NCBI GenBank assembly: GCA_016280395.1
Contig: JAEEGQ010000052.1
Coordinates: forward strand, 1-38,257
Reading direction: 5' to 3'
Source: Lachnospiraceae bacterium
GTDB taxonomy: Bacteria; Bacillota; Clostridia; Lachnospirales; Lachnospiraceae
DNA: 38,257 bases
Positions 1 through 7,569 of the stretch are shown here, piece after piece; the first letter of the stretch is position 1; every line of letters starts with the position of its first letter. The notes beneath the pieces were generated by a model that did no database searches, was not told where the DNA came from, and was given only the letters and a program-made list of their open reading frames with translations. The position numbers were made by a program, and so were the translations under genes.

Positions 1-1188
1 AACGCCCACAACGCCTACATTGATCCTTATATCGAAGCGGTCGAGCAGAGGCTGGCTTATCTTTCCCATGTAATTCCTTACCTGCATCTGCGTACAGGTG
101 CACTTTGAACGATCCGGATAAAAGCCGCATTTGCAGGGATTCATCGCTGCCACAAGCATAAAATCCGCAGGAAAAACGGCACTGCCGTTCACACGGTTGA
201 TGCTGATCTCACGGCTTTCAAGGGGCTGGCGCAGTATCTCTATCGTACCGCGGTTAAATTCGGGGAGTTCGTCAAGGAACAATACCCCTTTTGACGCAAG
301 GGATATCTCACCGGGCTTTGGGACCGCTCCGCCGCCTGTGAGCGCATATGCCGATATCGTGTGGTGCGGGGATCTGAAGGGACGTTTTGTGACGATCGCG
401 GAGTCATTCTTCAAGAGTCCCGCGACACTGTATATCATGCTGAGTTCAAGGCTTTCTGTAACGGTAAGTTTGGGAAGAATACCCGGGATACAGCGCGCTA
501 TCATTGTCTTGCCGGCTCCGGGTGCACCTGTCATCAGAAGATTGTGGTGTCCGGCCGCGGCAACCTCAAGGGCACGCCTTGCCACATTCTGCCCGATAAG
601 ATCGCAGAGATCGTTTTCAGGAGATTCATATTCTTTTTCGGAAGGATTTTTCGGTTCCGGAGAATAGATAAAAGGCTCAGGATCCTTTATTGCACTGATC
701 GCATCAAAAATACTCCCCACCGCAAGTATACCGATACCTTCGATGGCGGATGCTTCTTTTCGGTTCTGGTACGGGACCATGCAATACTTAAAGCCCGATC
801 TTAAGGCTTCATAGACAACGGGGAGGACGCCGCTTACGGCATTTATCCTTCCGTCAAGACTTAATTCACCGATAAATAGTATCGAATCTTTGGACAGAGT
901 ATCAAGAAGACCTGCCGCACCAAGCACCGCAACAGCTATCGGCAGGTCAAAGGCCGTGCCTTCTTTGCGTATGTCGGCAGGGGAGAGATTGGCGGTAATA
1001 TGCTTTGGCGGCAGAAAGAAACCGGCATTGCGCAAGGCTACACGAACACGTTCCTTTGCTTCACGCACTTCGGAAGACGGAAGCCCGACCATCTCAAAAA
1101 CAGGCAGACCGTCATTGACATCTACCTCAACATTAATGATCTTAGCGCGGATGCCGTCAAGCGCCGCGCTTTTAATACTGCAAAACAT
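1..1188 (-). CDS. comM: YifB/ComM family Mg-chelatase-like AAA+ ATPase (3' end outside window)
   Basis: The reading frame starts at ATG 1188 and runs off the left edge after 396 codons without a stop, so the C-terminus is missing. The N-terminal ~170 residues form the S5/Lon-like ChlI domain (GLPSSEVREAKERVRVAL, then NLSPADIRKEGTAFDLPIA). The AAA+ domain follows, with Walker A MTGAPGAGKTM, Walker B GVLFLDELPEF and the AAMNPCKCG segment typical of the family. Full-length members have about 500 residues. In naturally competent bacteria ComM is a helicase that promotes branch migration of incoming DNA; in Clostridia the role is less certain. The ribosome binding site is GAAAGG four bases before ATG. 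A promoter is visible at 1226-1254, so the gene is probably its own transcription unit. The family call is firm; a competence role is inference. Confidence 0.93.
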   Translation of the reverse strand, partial: MFCSIKSAALDGIRAKIINVEVDVNDGLPVFEMVGLPSSEVREAKERVRVALRNAGFFLPPKHITANLSPADIRKEGTAFDLPIAVAVLGAAGLLDTLSKDSILFIGELSLDGRINAVSGVLPVVYEALRSGFKYCMVPYQNRKEASAIEGIGILAVGSIFDAISAIKDPEPFIYSPEPKNPSEKEYESPENDLCDLIGQNVARRALEVAAAGHHNLLMTGAPGAGKTMIARCIPGILPKLTVTESLELSMIYSVAGLLKNDSAIVTKRPFRSPHHTISAYALTGGGAVPKPGEISLASKGVLFLDELPEFNRGTIEILRQPLESREISINRVNGSAVFPADFMLVAAMNPCKCGFYPDRSKCTCTQMQVRNYMGKISQPLLDRFDIRINVGVVGV

Positions 1189-1210
1189 GTGACCTTTCTT
1201 TCTCCCGAAG

Positions 1211-1241
1211 AAAAACCGCATTGTTATTATAAACAATGCGG
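1211..1241 (-). terminator. Probable rho-independent terminator of the NagZ-like gene
   Basis: CCGCATTGTT and its perfect complement AACAATGCGG form a 10-bp stem with a six-base loop, followed on the minus strand by a run of five T. It lies about 110 bases after the stop of the hexosaminidase gene. The same dyad contains the -10 box of comM, so it could equally be an operator; the two roles are not exclusive. Confidence 0.6.
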
Positions 1242-1254
1242 CAGGAAAAGTCAA
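1226..1254 (-). promoter_or_regulatory. comM promoter embedded in a hairpin
   Basis: On the minus strand TTGACT (1249-1254) and TATAAT (1226-1231) are separated by exactly 17 bases. The -10 box lies inside the loop of a perfect 10-bp inverted repeat (1216-1241). Predicted transcription start is near 1219, about 30 bases upstream of the comM start codon. Confidence 0.8.
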
Positions 1255-1348
1255 CATAATTTTACTGCAATGTAAATTATTTTCTGTTTTGTATCGATCT
1301 GTACCGGTACGCATCATTGTCATGAAAGCCCGTTTTTGACCGGAGATT

Positions 1349-2746
1349 TCATGTTTTATCCTGCTTTTTTAAGGCAAGCTTTTTTTCAAGTATCTTCCTG
1401 ACTGCATCATCTATTCTCTGTTCGGGTATCGTGCCGCTTTTTACGGCTTCTTCTACAGCGCTTACCGCTTCTTCAAGATCCGGAGGCATGAGAAGTATAT
1501 CGGCACCCGCCTTTACGGCTTGCACAGCAGCAGTACCGTTGTCACATATCTTTGCGATCGCTCCCATATTCAAAGCGTCGGTTATAACAAGACCATCATA
1601 GCCGAGGCTTTTCTTCAGAATATCCGTAAGCAGATATTCCGACAGCGAACACGGTGTATTGTCCCCAAGGACCGTGGGCAGGGAGATATGTGCCGCCATT
1701 ATCATGTCTATCCCCTTTTCCTTGGCTTTTGCAAAAGGGATCATCTCGCATTCCATCAGGTCTGCAAGCGTTTTATCAGTGTAAGCAAGTCCTACATGCG
1801 TATCGGCCTCAACGGCACCATGCCCCGGAAAATGTTTAAAACAGCTCATGATCCCGAATTCATGCAGTCCGTCGGATACTGCGGATGCAAATTCGGTCAC
1901 CGTCAGGGGATCGCTTCCGAAAGAACGGTTGCCTATGATGACGCTTCCTGCAGCTGTAAGGACATCCGCGTCGGGTGCAAAATCGACATTAAAACCAAGC
2001 CCGCTCAGATACCTGCCTATAGTTCTCCCTGCTTCAAGAGCTTCAGCGGCATTCTTGATGTTTTTCATCGGACCTGTTTTGGGAACGTCAAAACCCGGAT
2101 TGTTTGCTATCCTCGCAACCTTCCCGCCTTCCTCGTCAATACACAGGAACAACGGCACAAGGCCGTTTTGTGAAGCATAGTCCTGCAGACCCGAAAGCAT
2201 CTTTCGGGTCTGGTCGGGAGATTTAAGATTCCCTTCAAAGAAAATAATACCTCCGACCGGGTATTTCGCGAGGGCTGCGCCGGCTCTTTCATCGACCTGT
2301 GTTACGGGCCACCTGCTCCATTCATTGTTCTCGCTGTCTTTGCCTCCAAGCTGTTCCGGAGTGATAATGCACATCTGATATATTTTTTCACGAAGAGTCA
2401 TTTTTTTCATGATTTCATCTGCTCCGGTCTTTATTTCCGAAGCAGGCTCCCGTTCATTTTCGTTTTTCTGTCCGCCTTTTCCATTTGGATCCCCGGCACC
2501 TCCATTGTTACCGGCACCTCCGTTCTGTCCGTTTTCTCCGGCATCCCCGGCTTCGCCGTTGTTGCCCGTCTCCTGTCTGCTGCCTGTAATGTCTGCGGCG
2601 CCTGTCGGGTTTTCGTTATTTTTGTTATTGTCCGGGTGCAGGCCGCCGTGCAAATTAACAAAGAGTATAAATATAAACCCTGCCGCGGCAATAAAAAAAC
2701 ACGTGGCCAGAATTAACGTAGTGTGATCTTTTCTGCGTCTTTTCAT
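1349..2746 (-). CDS. nagZ: Membrane-anchored glycoside hydrolase family 3 beta-N-acetylhexosaminidase (NagZ type)
   Basis: Likely removes terminal N-acetylglucosamine from peptidoglycan or muropeptides outside the cell. The protein begins with a basic stretch and one hydrophobic segment (about residues 9-31), then a long Gly/Asn/Glu-rich linker of some 70 residues, then the GH3 catalytic barrel. The diagnostic NagZ motif KHFPGHG, with the loop His used as acid/base in this subfamily, is at about residues 304-310; the nucleophile Asp is in VITDALNMGA near residue 390. I chose ATG 2746 because AAGGGAAG lies nine bases upstream; an in-frame GTG two codons earlier sits only three bases from it. 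The linker suggests the catalytic domain is held away from the membrane. Gram-negative NagZ is cytoplasmic, whereas secreted or anchored forms are known in Firmicutes. The exact substrate is inferred. Confidence 0.9.
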   Translation of the reverse strand: MKRRRKDHTTLILATCFFIAAAGFIFILFVNLHGGLHPDNNKNNENPTGAADITGSRQETGNNGEAGDAGENGQNGGAGNNGGAGDPNGKGGQKNENEREPASEIKTGADEIMKKMTLREKIYQMCIITPEQLGGKDSENNEWSRWPVTQVDERAGAALAKYPVGGIIFFEGNLKSPDQTRKMLSGLQDYASQNGLVPLFLCIDEEGGKVARIANNPGFDVPKTGPMKNIKNAAEALEAGRTIGRYLSGLGFNVDFAPDADVLTAAGSVIIGNRSFGSDPLTVTEFASAVSDGLHEFGIMSCFKHFPGHGAVEADTHVGLAYTDKTLADLMECEMIPFAKAKEKGIDMIMAAHISLPTVLGDNTPCSLSEYLLTDILKKSLGYDGLVITDALNMGAIAKICDNGTAAVQAVKAGADILLMPPDLEEAVSAVEEAVKSGTIPEQRIDDAVRKILEKKLALKKQDKT

Positions 2747-2841
2747 GGCCACGTACTTCCCTTAACAATATCTTTGAAACTACAGTTCTTCAGGACAAAA
2801 GCTCCGGGCTGCCCCCGTTCTGCCTGTATTACGGATAAAAA

Positions 2842-3297
2842 TCAGGTGGATTTTATAACTTTTTCAAGTTCCTTCATGAAGGTGTTAACATCCTTAAACT
2901 CTCTGTAAACAGAGGCAAAACGGACATATGCCACAGCATCGAGCTCTCTTAGCTTGTTCATGACAAGTTCTCCGATGACACTGCTCGGGATCTCCTTTTT
3001 GTCCATTGAGAAGATTGCATTCTCGACTTCATCAACGAGACTTACTATCTGGGCAACCGAAATAGGCCTTTTGTGACAGGAACGATATACTCCGGATTCG
3101 ATCTTTGTGCGGTCATAAGCTTCCCGGTTCTCATCCTTTTTGATAACAACAAGCGGGATCGCTTCAACCTTTTCATAGGTTGTGAAACGCTTTGAGCAAA
3201 CATCGCACTGACGTCTTCTCCGAATGGAATTGTTCTCTTCGGAAGGGCGTGAATCGATAACTTTTGTATCTTCATTTCCGCAAAAAGGGCACTTCAT
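2842..3297 (-). CDS. nrdR: Transcriptional repressor NrdR
   Basis: NrdR represses ribonucleotide reductase genes by binding NrdR boxes, sensing ATP and dATP through its ATP-cone. The 151-residue protein shows the zinc ribbon (CPFCG near the start, CDVCSKRF about residue 31), the basic segment RRRRQCDVC, and the ATP-cone starting at PLVVIKKDENREAYDR. Length is that of the family. ATG 3297 is preferred over an upstream in-frame TTG at 3309 because GGAGG lies between them, five bases before ATG, and family members begin MKCPFC. It has its own promoter at 3363-3390. No ribonucleotide reductase gene is in the window. Confidence 0.97.
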   Translation of the reverse strand: MKCPFCGNEDTKVIDSRPSEENNSIRRRRQCDVCSKRFTTYEKVEAIPLVVIKKDENREAYDRTKIESGVYRSCHKRPISVAQIVSLVDEVENAIFSMDKKEIPSSVIGELVMNKLRELDAVAYVRFASVYREFKDVNTFMKELEKVIKST

Positions 3298-3362
3298 GAA
3301 AACCTCCAAACTGTTGAACCTGTTGATATTTAGGAAACCTATTATGTATTCCCTTTAATTTC

Positions 3363-3390
3363 ATTATAAGTAATTGAAAATTAATATCAA
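3363..3390 (-). promoter_or_regulatory. Predicted nrdR promoter
   Basis: On the minus strand TTGATA (3385-3390) and TATAAT (3363-3368) with a 16-base spacer, in an AT-rich intergenic stretch directly upstream of nrdR. The start codon is about 65 bases downstream. Confidence 0.6.
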
Positions 3391-3409
3391 CATTATTTTC
3401 AAAAAAGTT

Positions 3410-4258
3410 TTACAGGCTCATGTAAAGCTTCTCTATTGCTTCTTTTGAGCGTTTGATGTTCGAAGGGTTCGAATCCTCGATAAGGATGTCTATGCAGGGT
3501 TTCTTTGCTTTTGCGTATGAAAGAATCTGCGAAAGGGCGAGCTCGCCGTCCCCGACGGAAAGATCGGTTGTCTTCAGGCTTTCACCCGTACATACAAAAT
3601 CCTTTATATGGAGCACATCTATGTAATCGTTTAGAAGCGTGAAGGCTTCTTCAAATATGCTTTCCTGGCGTTTGTAATTCGAAATATCAAGAAGATTGAC
3701 CGGATCAAGGATCACCCTTAAGTTGGGCGAATTGACCGCTTCAACGACTTTCAGTGTACGCTCCGGATCATACATATTATGACGCACCACAGGCTCTATT
3801 CCAAGGAAAGATCCGGTCTTTTCCGCTGTTTCGGTAAGGATCTTGAGTCTTTCGACAAGCTTGTCGAGCGCTTCCTGAGTACGGTTCTCGGGCCCCGGAG
3901 CATATTCTTTGTTCATTGCGCCGGTCTCCGTCCCTACCATTCCGCAGCCCAAAAGCGCGGCAAACCGCAGATGTGCCTCGTAGGTCTTTCTTACCTGTTC
4001 CCACTCGTTTTCATCGGGCGTGGTGACATTGAGATAGCATCCGAGCACGGAAACATTCACATTGTTCTTCAGGAAGACATTCCGCATATACATAGCCATT
4101 CCGGATGTCATTGCATCAGTTCCGACATAGAATTCCTTTACAGCTTTCTTAAGCGCGAGCTGGGTGCTTGTAAAACCGCCTTTTGCGATATCTTCGACCC
4201 ATTTCTCAAAGCTTCCGGTAACAGGCACATCATGGCCTCTTATCCCAAGTCTCAACAT
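3410..4258 (-). CDS. Sugar phosphate isomerase/epimerase-like TIM-barrel protein
   Basis: A 282-residue protein of the xylose isomerase-like / AP endonuclease family 2 barrel. Barrel-strand motifs with metal-binding residues are visible: GIEPV around residue 160, VILDPVNLLD near 190, DVLHIKDF around 220, and DILIEDSNPS near the C-terminus. AAGGAG lies nine bases before ATG 4258. The gene follows a rhamnogalacturonan acetylesterase-like gene by 29 bases and is probably in the same operon, so a role in isomerising or epimerising a plant-derived sugar is plausible. This superfamily is functionally diverse and the substrate cannot be read from the sequence. Confidence 0.8.
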   Translation of the reverse strand: MLRLGIRGHDVPVTGSFEKWVEDIAKGGFTSTQLALKKAVKEFYVGTDAMTSGMAMYMRNVFLKNNVNVSVLGCYLNVTTPDENEWEQVRKTYEAHLRFAALLGCGMVGTETGAMNKEYAPGPENRTQEALDKLVERLKILTETAEKTGSFLGIEPVVRHNMYDPERTLKVVEAVNSPNLRVILDPVNLLDISNYKRQESIFEEAFTLLNDYIDVLHIKDFVCTGESLKTTDLSVGDGELALSQILSYAKAKKPCIDILIEDSNPSNIKRSKEAIEKLYMSL

Positions 4259-4287
4259 AGATCAGTATCTCCTTTTAGTGAAAAATT

Positions 4288-5064
4288 TCAGTTCTCAGCC
4301 GAATCGATCCTGCTTCCTGTATTACGTATCTTGAACATTGAAAACATGCCGAGCTCAAAATAGCTTTCCGCCGTTTCGAGCGGGATGAGGATATCCTTGT
4401 AAGGACCTCCGATGACATCAAGCATCTGGGCAATGATCGAACCGAAAGCGATGGCGCCTTCAGGCCTTAAATGGCTGTTATCCTCCTGTTTGCCGTAAGG
4501 GTAGTATTCGTCGTCCTCAAGATGCATAAACCACTTTTTTGAGCCTTCAAAACCCGCTTTTTCTATAAACCTCTTACTGTGCGAACAAAGGTCGATGTAG
4601 GGCACATCCTCGCGTTTCGCAAGCTCTATCGCCGCAGCGGGGTAATCAAGGTGGTTGTTTTCCTTTAAGGTGACCTTATCCTCGTTGAACGCCCTTCTGT
4701 ATAGCGGTGTGATTATCAGTGGGTAAGCCCAATGCTCCCTTGCCACATCTATCATCTTTTTAAGGTTTTCCTGATAAGTACCGAAAGGCGTAGTAAAGCG
4801 GGCAGGATCCTTTTCTTTCTCGTCATTGTGACCAAACTGGATGAAAAGGAAATCACCAGGTTTTATATTGTCATCAATGTCCTTGAGCCTGCCCTCTTCT
4901 ATAAAGCTTTTTGTGCTCCTGCCGTTCTGCGCGTAGTTCATCACCAGCACATACGGCTTTAGATACAATTCAAAATACTGACCTATACCGGACTGGGGAT
5001 AACGGTTGATATCATTCTTTGTTACCGTAGAATCCCCCGCCCAGTGAATAATGGGATATTTCAT
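4288..5064 (-). CDS. Rhamnogalacturonan acetylesterase-like SGNH hydrolase
   Basis: Removes acetyl groups from pectin-type polysaccharides if the family call (carbohydrate esterase 12) is right. The 258 residues carry the SGNH blocks: GDST with nucleophile Ser12, the NGRS glycine block about residues 47-50, FGHND with Asn80, and the catalytic Asp195-x-x-His198 in DNSHLRPEGA. No signal peptide is visible, so the enzyme probably acts in the cytoplasm on imported oligosaccharides. The ribosome binding site is AGAGG five bases before ATG 5064. It stands between recA and the TIM-barrel isomerase and forms a two-gene carbohydrate insert among housekeeping genes. Confidence 0.85.
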   Translation of the reverse strand: MKYPIIHWAGDSTVTKNDINRYPQSGIGQYFELYLKPYVLVMNYAQNGRSTKSFIEEGRLKDIDDNIKPGDFLFIQFGHNDEKEKDPARFTTPFGTYQENLKKMIDVAREHWAYPLIITPLYRRAFNEDKVTLKENNHLDYPAAAIELAKREDVPYIDLCSHSKRFIEKAGFEGSKKWFMHLEDDEYYPYGKQEDNSHLRPEGAIAFGSIIAQMLDVIGGPYKDILIPLETAESYFELGMFSMFKIRNTGSRIDSAEN

Positions 5065-5129
5065 GATTACCTCTTTGGTCCCTTTAATTCAAAATACAAA
5101 GATACCGCGCATAACCGGTCCTTTATCCG

Positions 5130-6203
5130 TTACTTGCCGGATTTTGCAGCCTTTTCGGGCTTTTCAGCCTTTGCCTGCGAAGCTTCGGCCGGTTCGTCCT
5201 TCTTTGCGGGACCGATAAGCTTAGCTCTTACTTTGCCTTCGATCTCCTTTAATACCTCAGGGTGCTCGGCAAGGTAGTTCTTTGCATTTTCACGGCCCTG
5301 GCCGATCTTTTCTTCATTGTATGCGAACCATGCGCCTGTCTTCGATACAATGCCTTCGTTGGCGGCAAGATCGAGGATATCGCCTTCTTTTGAAATGCCT
5401 TTTCCGAACATGATATCGAACTCGGCTTCCTTGAAGGGCGGAGCAACCTTGTTCTTTACTACCTTTACGCGTACACGGTTTCCGAGTATCTCGCTGTTTG
5501 TCTTTAATGCTTCGATCCTCCTGACCTCAAGACGTACGGAGGAATAGAACTTCAGCGCGCGGCCGCCTGTTGTTGTTTCGGGATTGCCAAACATTACGCC
5601 GACCTTTTCACGGATCTGGTTGATGAATATAACGATGCAGTTTGATTTGCTTATGACTGCGGTAAGCTTCCTCAAAGCCTGGGACATGAGCCTTGCCTGC
5701 AGGCCGACATGGGAATCTCCCATCTCGCCTTCGATCTCGGCCTTCGGAACAAGAGCCGCAACGGAGTCGATGACAACAATGTCAACCGCACCCGAGCGGA
5801 CCATTGTTTCACAGATCTCGAGAGCCTGCTCACCGTTATCAGGCTGTGAAATATAAAGATTGTCGATATCGACACCTATCTTCTTTGCATAAACGGGATC
5901 GAGAGCGTGTTCCGCGTCTATAAAGCCGGCGATACCGCCGTTCTTCTGAACCTCCGCAACCGCATGAAGGGCAACCGTCGTCTTACCCGAAGACTCCTGC
6001 CCGTATATCTCGATAACGCGGCCTTTGGGAAAACCGCCGATGCCAAGCGCGATATCAAGACTCAGGGAACCTGTGGGAACGGCTTCGACATTTAAGTTTG
6101 CGGCACTGTCGCCAAGCTTCATTACCGTACCCTTGCCGTATTGTTTTTCAAGCTGTGAAAGAGCCGATTCCAGCGCTTTCATTTTTTCTTCGTTGTTTAC
6201 CAT
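5130..6203 (-). CDS. recA: Recombinase RecA
   Basis: Catalyses homologous strand exchange and stimulates LexA self-cleavage. The protein is 357 residues. Walker A GQESSGKT is at 68-75; the L2/filament region with [14 protein letters not shown] and [22 protein letters not shown] is intact. The C-terminal tail beyond about residue 330 is Lys/Glu/Ala-rich. AAAGGA lies four bases before ATG. Expression is almost certainly under SOS control because two LexA-like boxes overlap its promoter at 6323-6371. No recX follows; instead two carbohydrate genes do. Confidence 0.99.
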   Translation of the reverse strand: MVNNEEKMKALESALSQLEKQYGKGTVMKLGDSAANLNVEAVPTGSLSLDIALGIGGFPKGRVIEIYGQESSGKTTVALHAVAEVQKNGGIAGFIDAEHALDPVYAKKIGVDIDNLYISQPDNGEQALEICETMVRSGAVDIVVIDSVAALVPKAEIEGEMGDSHVGLQARLMSQALRKLTAVISKSNCIVIFINQIREKVGVMFGNPETTTGGRALKFYSSVRLEVRRIEALKTNSEILGNRVRVKVVKNKVAPPFKEAEFDIMFGKGISKEGDILDLAANEGIVSKTGAWFAYNEEKIGQGRENAKNYLAEHPEVLKEIEGKVRAKLIGPAKKDEPAEASQAKAEKPEKAAKSGK

Positions 6204-6322
6204 ATTGTCCTTTCGTACCGGGTAAAAATATGCGAACCTTCTTTCGTGCCCGGCAACGAAAGAGGCTGCGGGATTCGCAAAAGCGCCACAGGAGCGGTTT
6301 TACGCCGCTTCGGGCACAAACG

Positions 6323-6371
6323 CAAACACATGTTCTATAAACAGAATATCGAATATATGTTCGTTTGTCAA
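6323..6371 (-). promoter_or_regulatory. recA SOS promoter with two LexA boxes
   Basis: On the minus strand TTGACA (6366-6371) and TATTCT (6343-6348) are 17 bases apart. The spacer contains a LexA box, CGAACATATATTCG (6350-6363), one base different from the Firmicute palindrome CGAACATATGTTCG. A second, weaker box AGAACATGTGTTTG (6323-6336; 11 of 14 positions) lies just after the -10 region. Repressor binding at either would block transcription. The leader to the recA ATG is about 135 bases. A complementary pair (minus-strand GTGCCCG and CGGGCAC) could fold in it. Within 6204-6571 I see this promoter, the leader and the ftsY-side terminator, but no gene. Confidence 0.88.
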
Positions 6372-6469
6372 GAACTTTTTTCATTCTCTCAAAAAAAGTC
6401 TATCAAATCGGGACACAAAAGTAAATACCGCCGTAATGCAAAATTTTAAGGGGGTAAAATCAGCATTTT

Positions 6470-6503
6470 AAACAAAGAACACCGGACAGGAAAACCTGCC
6501 CGG
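6470..6503 (-). terminator. Probable terminator after ftsY
   Basis: On the minus strand CCGGGCAGG, loop TTTT, CCTGTCCGG (6482-6503) forms a 9-bp stem with one G-U pair, followed by a T-rich stretch TGTTCTTTGTTT. It lies about 70 bases after the ftsY stop and before the recA promoter. Confidence 0.65.
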
Positions 6504-6571
6504 CAAATCCTTAATATTATTGTCAGACGCGCATGATCACAGGCTTTCGCGACTTCCGCCCCCAAAAACCG

Positions 6572-7549
6572 TCATTCAAATATTGCCCTTATATATTCGT
6601 CGGCGTCAAATTTCTGGAGATCGTCCAGCTTTTCGCCCACACCTATGTATTTTACAGGGATCCCGAGGGCATCCTGGATCGCAAAAGCGATTCCGCCCTT
6701 AGCGGTCCCGTCAAGCTTTGTGAGTATGATACCCGTGATGTTTGCTACTTCTCCGAACTCTTTTGCCTGTACAAGGGCGTTCTGTCCCGTTGTGGCATCA
6801 AGGACTACAAGTGTCTCACGAAAACATCCGGGGTACTCCCTTGTGATAACGCGGTCGATCTTGCCAAGTTCGTCCATGAGATTCTTCTTGTTGTGAAGCC
6901 TTCCCGCAGTGTCAACTATAAGTATATCCGTCTTTCTCGATTTGGCTGCGTTTACCGCATCAAAAACGACCGCAGCCGGATCCGAGCCTTCTTTTTGCGC
7001 GATCATATCGACACCCGAGCGTCTTGACCACTCTCCGAGCTGTTCGATGGCTCCTGCGCGGAATGTATCCGCAGCTGCGAGCAGAACGTTCTTCCCCGCG
7101 TTTTTAAGCTGCGCCGCAAGCTTTCCGGTAGTGGTGGTCTTTCCGACGCCGTTTACGCCGATGACCATCACAACAGATTTCTCCCGCTCGAACCTGTATG
7201 CGTCCGGAGCCGGAACCATCTGCTCGCGCATGCTCTCGATAAGAAGTTCTTTGCATTCCGAAGCGCGGTTTATCTTCTTTTCGATGACTTTTCCCTTTAA
7301 AGACTCAATGATGCGCTCGGACACCTCCATCCCGACATCCGCCATGACAAGGTGTTCCTCTATCTCATCATAGAATTCCTCGTCGATGTCATAGGTCTCG
7401 AAGATATCGTCCAGGCTGCCCATGATGGCATTTCTCGTCTTTGCGAGCCCTTCCGCGAGACGTTTGAAAAATCCCTTCTTTTCGGGCTTTTCTGAACCCG
7501 CGGCATCATCTCTTGCAAAGAACGTGCTGTTTTCAAAAATTTCAAGCAT
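6572..7549 (-). CDS. ftsY: Signal recognition particle receptor FtsY
   Basis: The GTPase docks SRP-ribosome complexes at the membrane. The 325-residue protein has a short acidic/basic A region, the helical N domain (about 35-110), and the NG GTPase domain with G1 [10 protein letters not shown] (131-140), the [11 protein letters not shown] segment (160-170), G3 DTAGR, and [10 protein letters not shown] near the C-terminus. The A domain is short, as in many Firmicutes. It starts 20 bases after the smc stop and is probably cotranscribed with rnc and smc. Confidence 0.98.
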   Translation of the reverse strand: MLEIFENSTFFARDDAAGSEKPEKKGFFKRLAEGLAKTRNAIMGSLDDIFETYDIDEEFYDEIEEHLVMADVGMEVSERIIESLKGKVIEKKINRASECKELLIESMREQMVPAPDAYRFEREKSVVMVIGVNGVGKTTTTGKLAAQLKNAGKNVLLAAADTFRAGAIEQLGEWSRRSGVDMIAQKEGSDPAAVVFDAVNAAKSRKTDILIVDTAGRLHNKKNLMDELGKIDRVITREYPGCFRETLVVLDATTGQNALVQAKEFGEVANITGIILTKLDGTAKGGIAFAIQDALGIPVKYIGVGEKLDDLQKFDADEYIRAIFE

Positions 7550-7569
7550 ATTTCATTACCCGTAAAAAT

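Noticed and set aside
131-1275. Several plus-strand frames at the left edge
   Set aside because: They lie antisense to the partial comM gene, whose minus-strand frame has clear family motifs.
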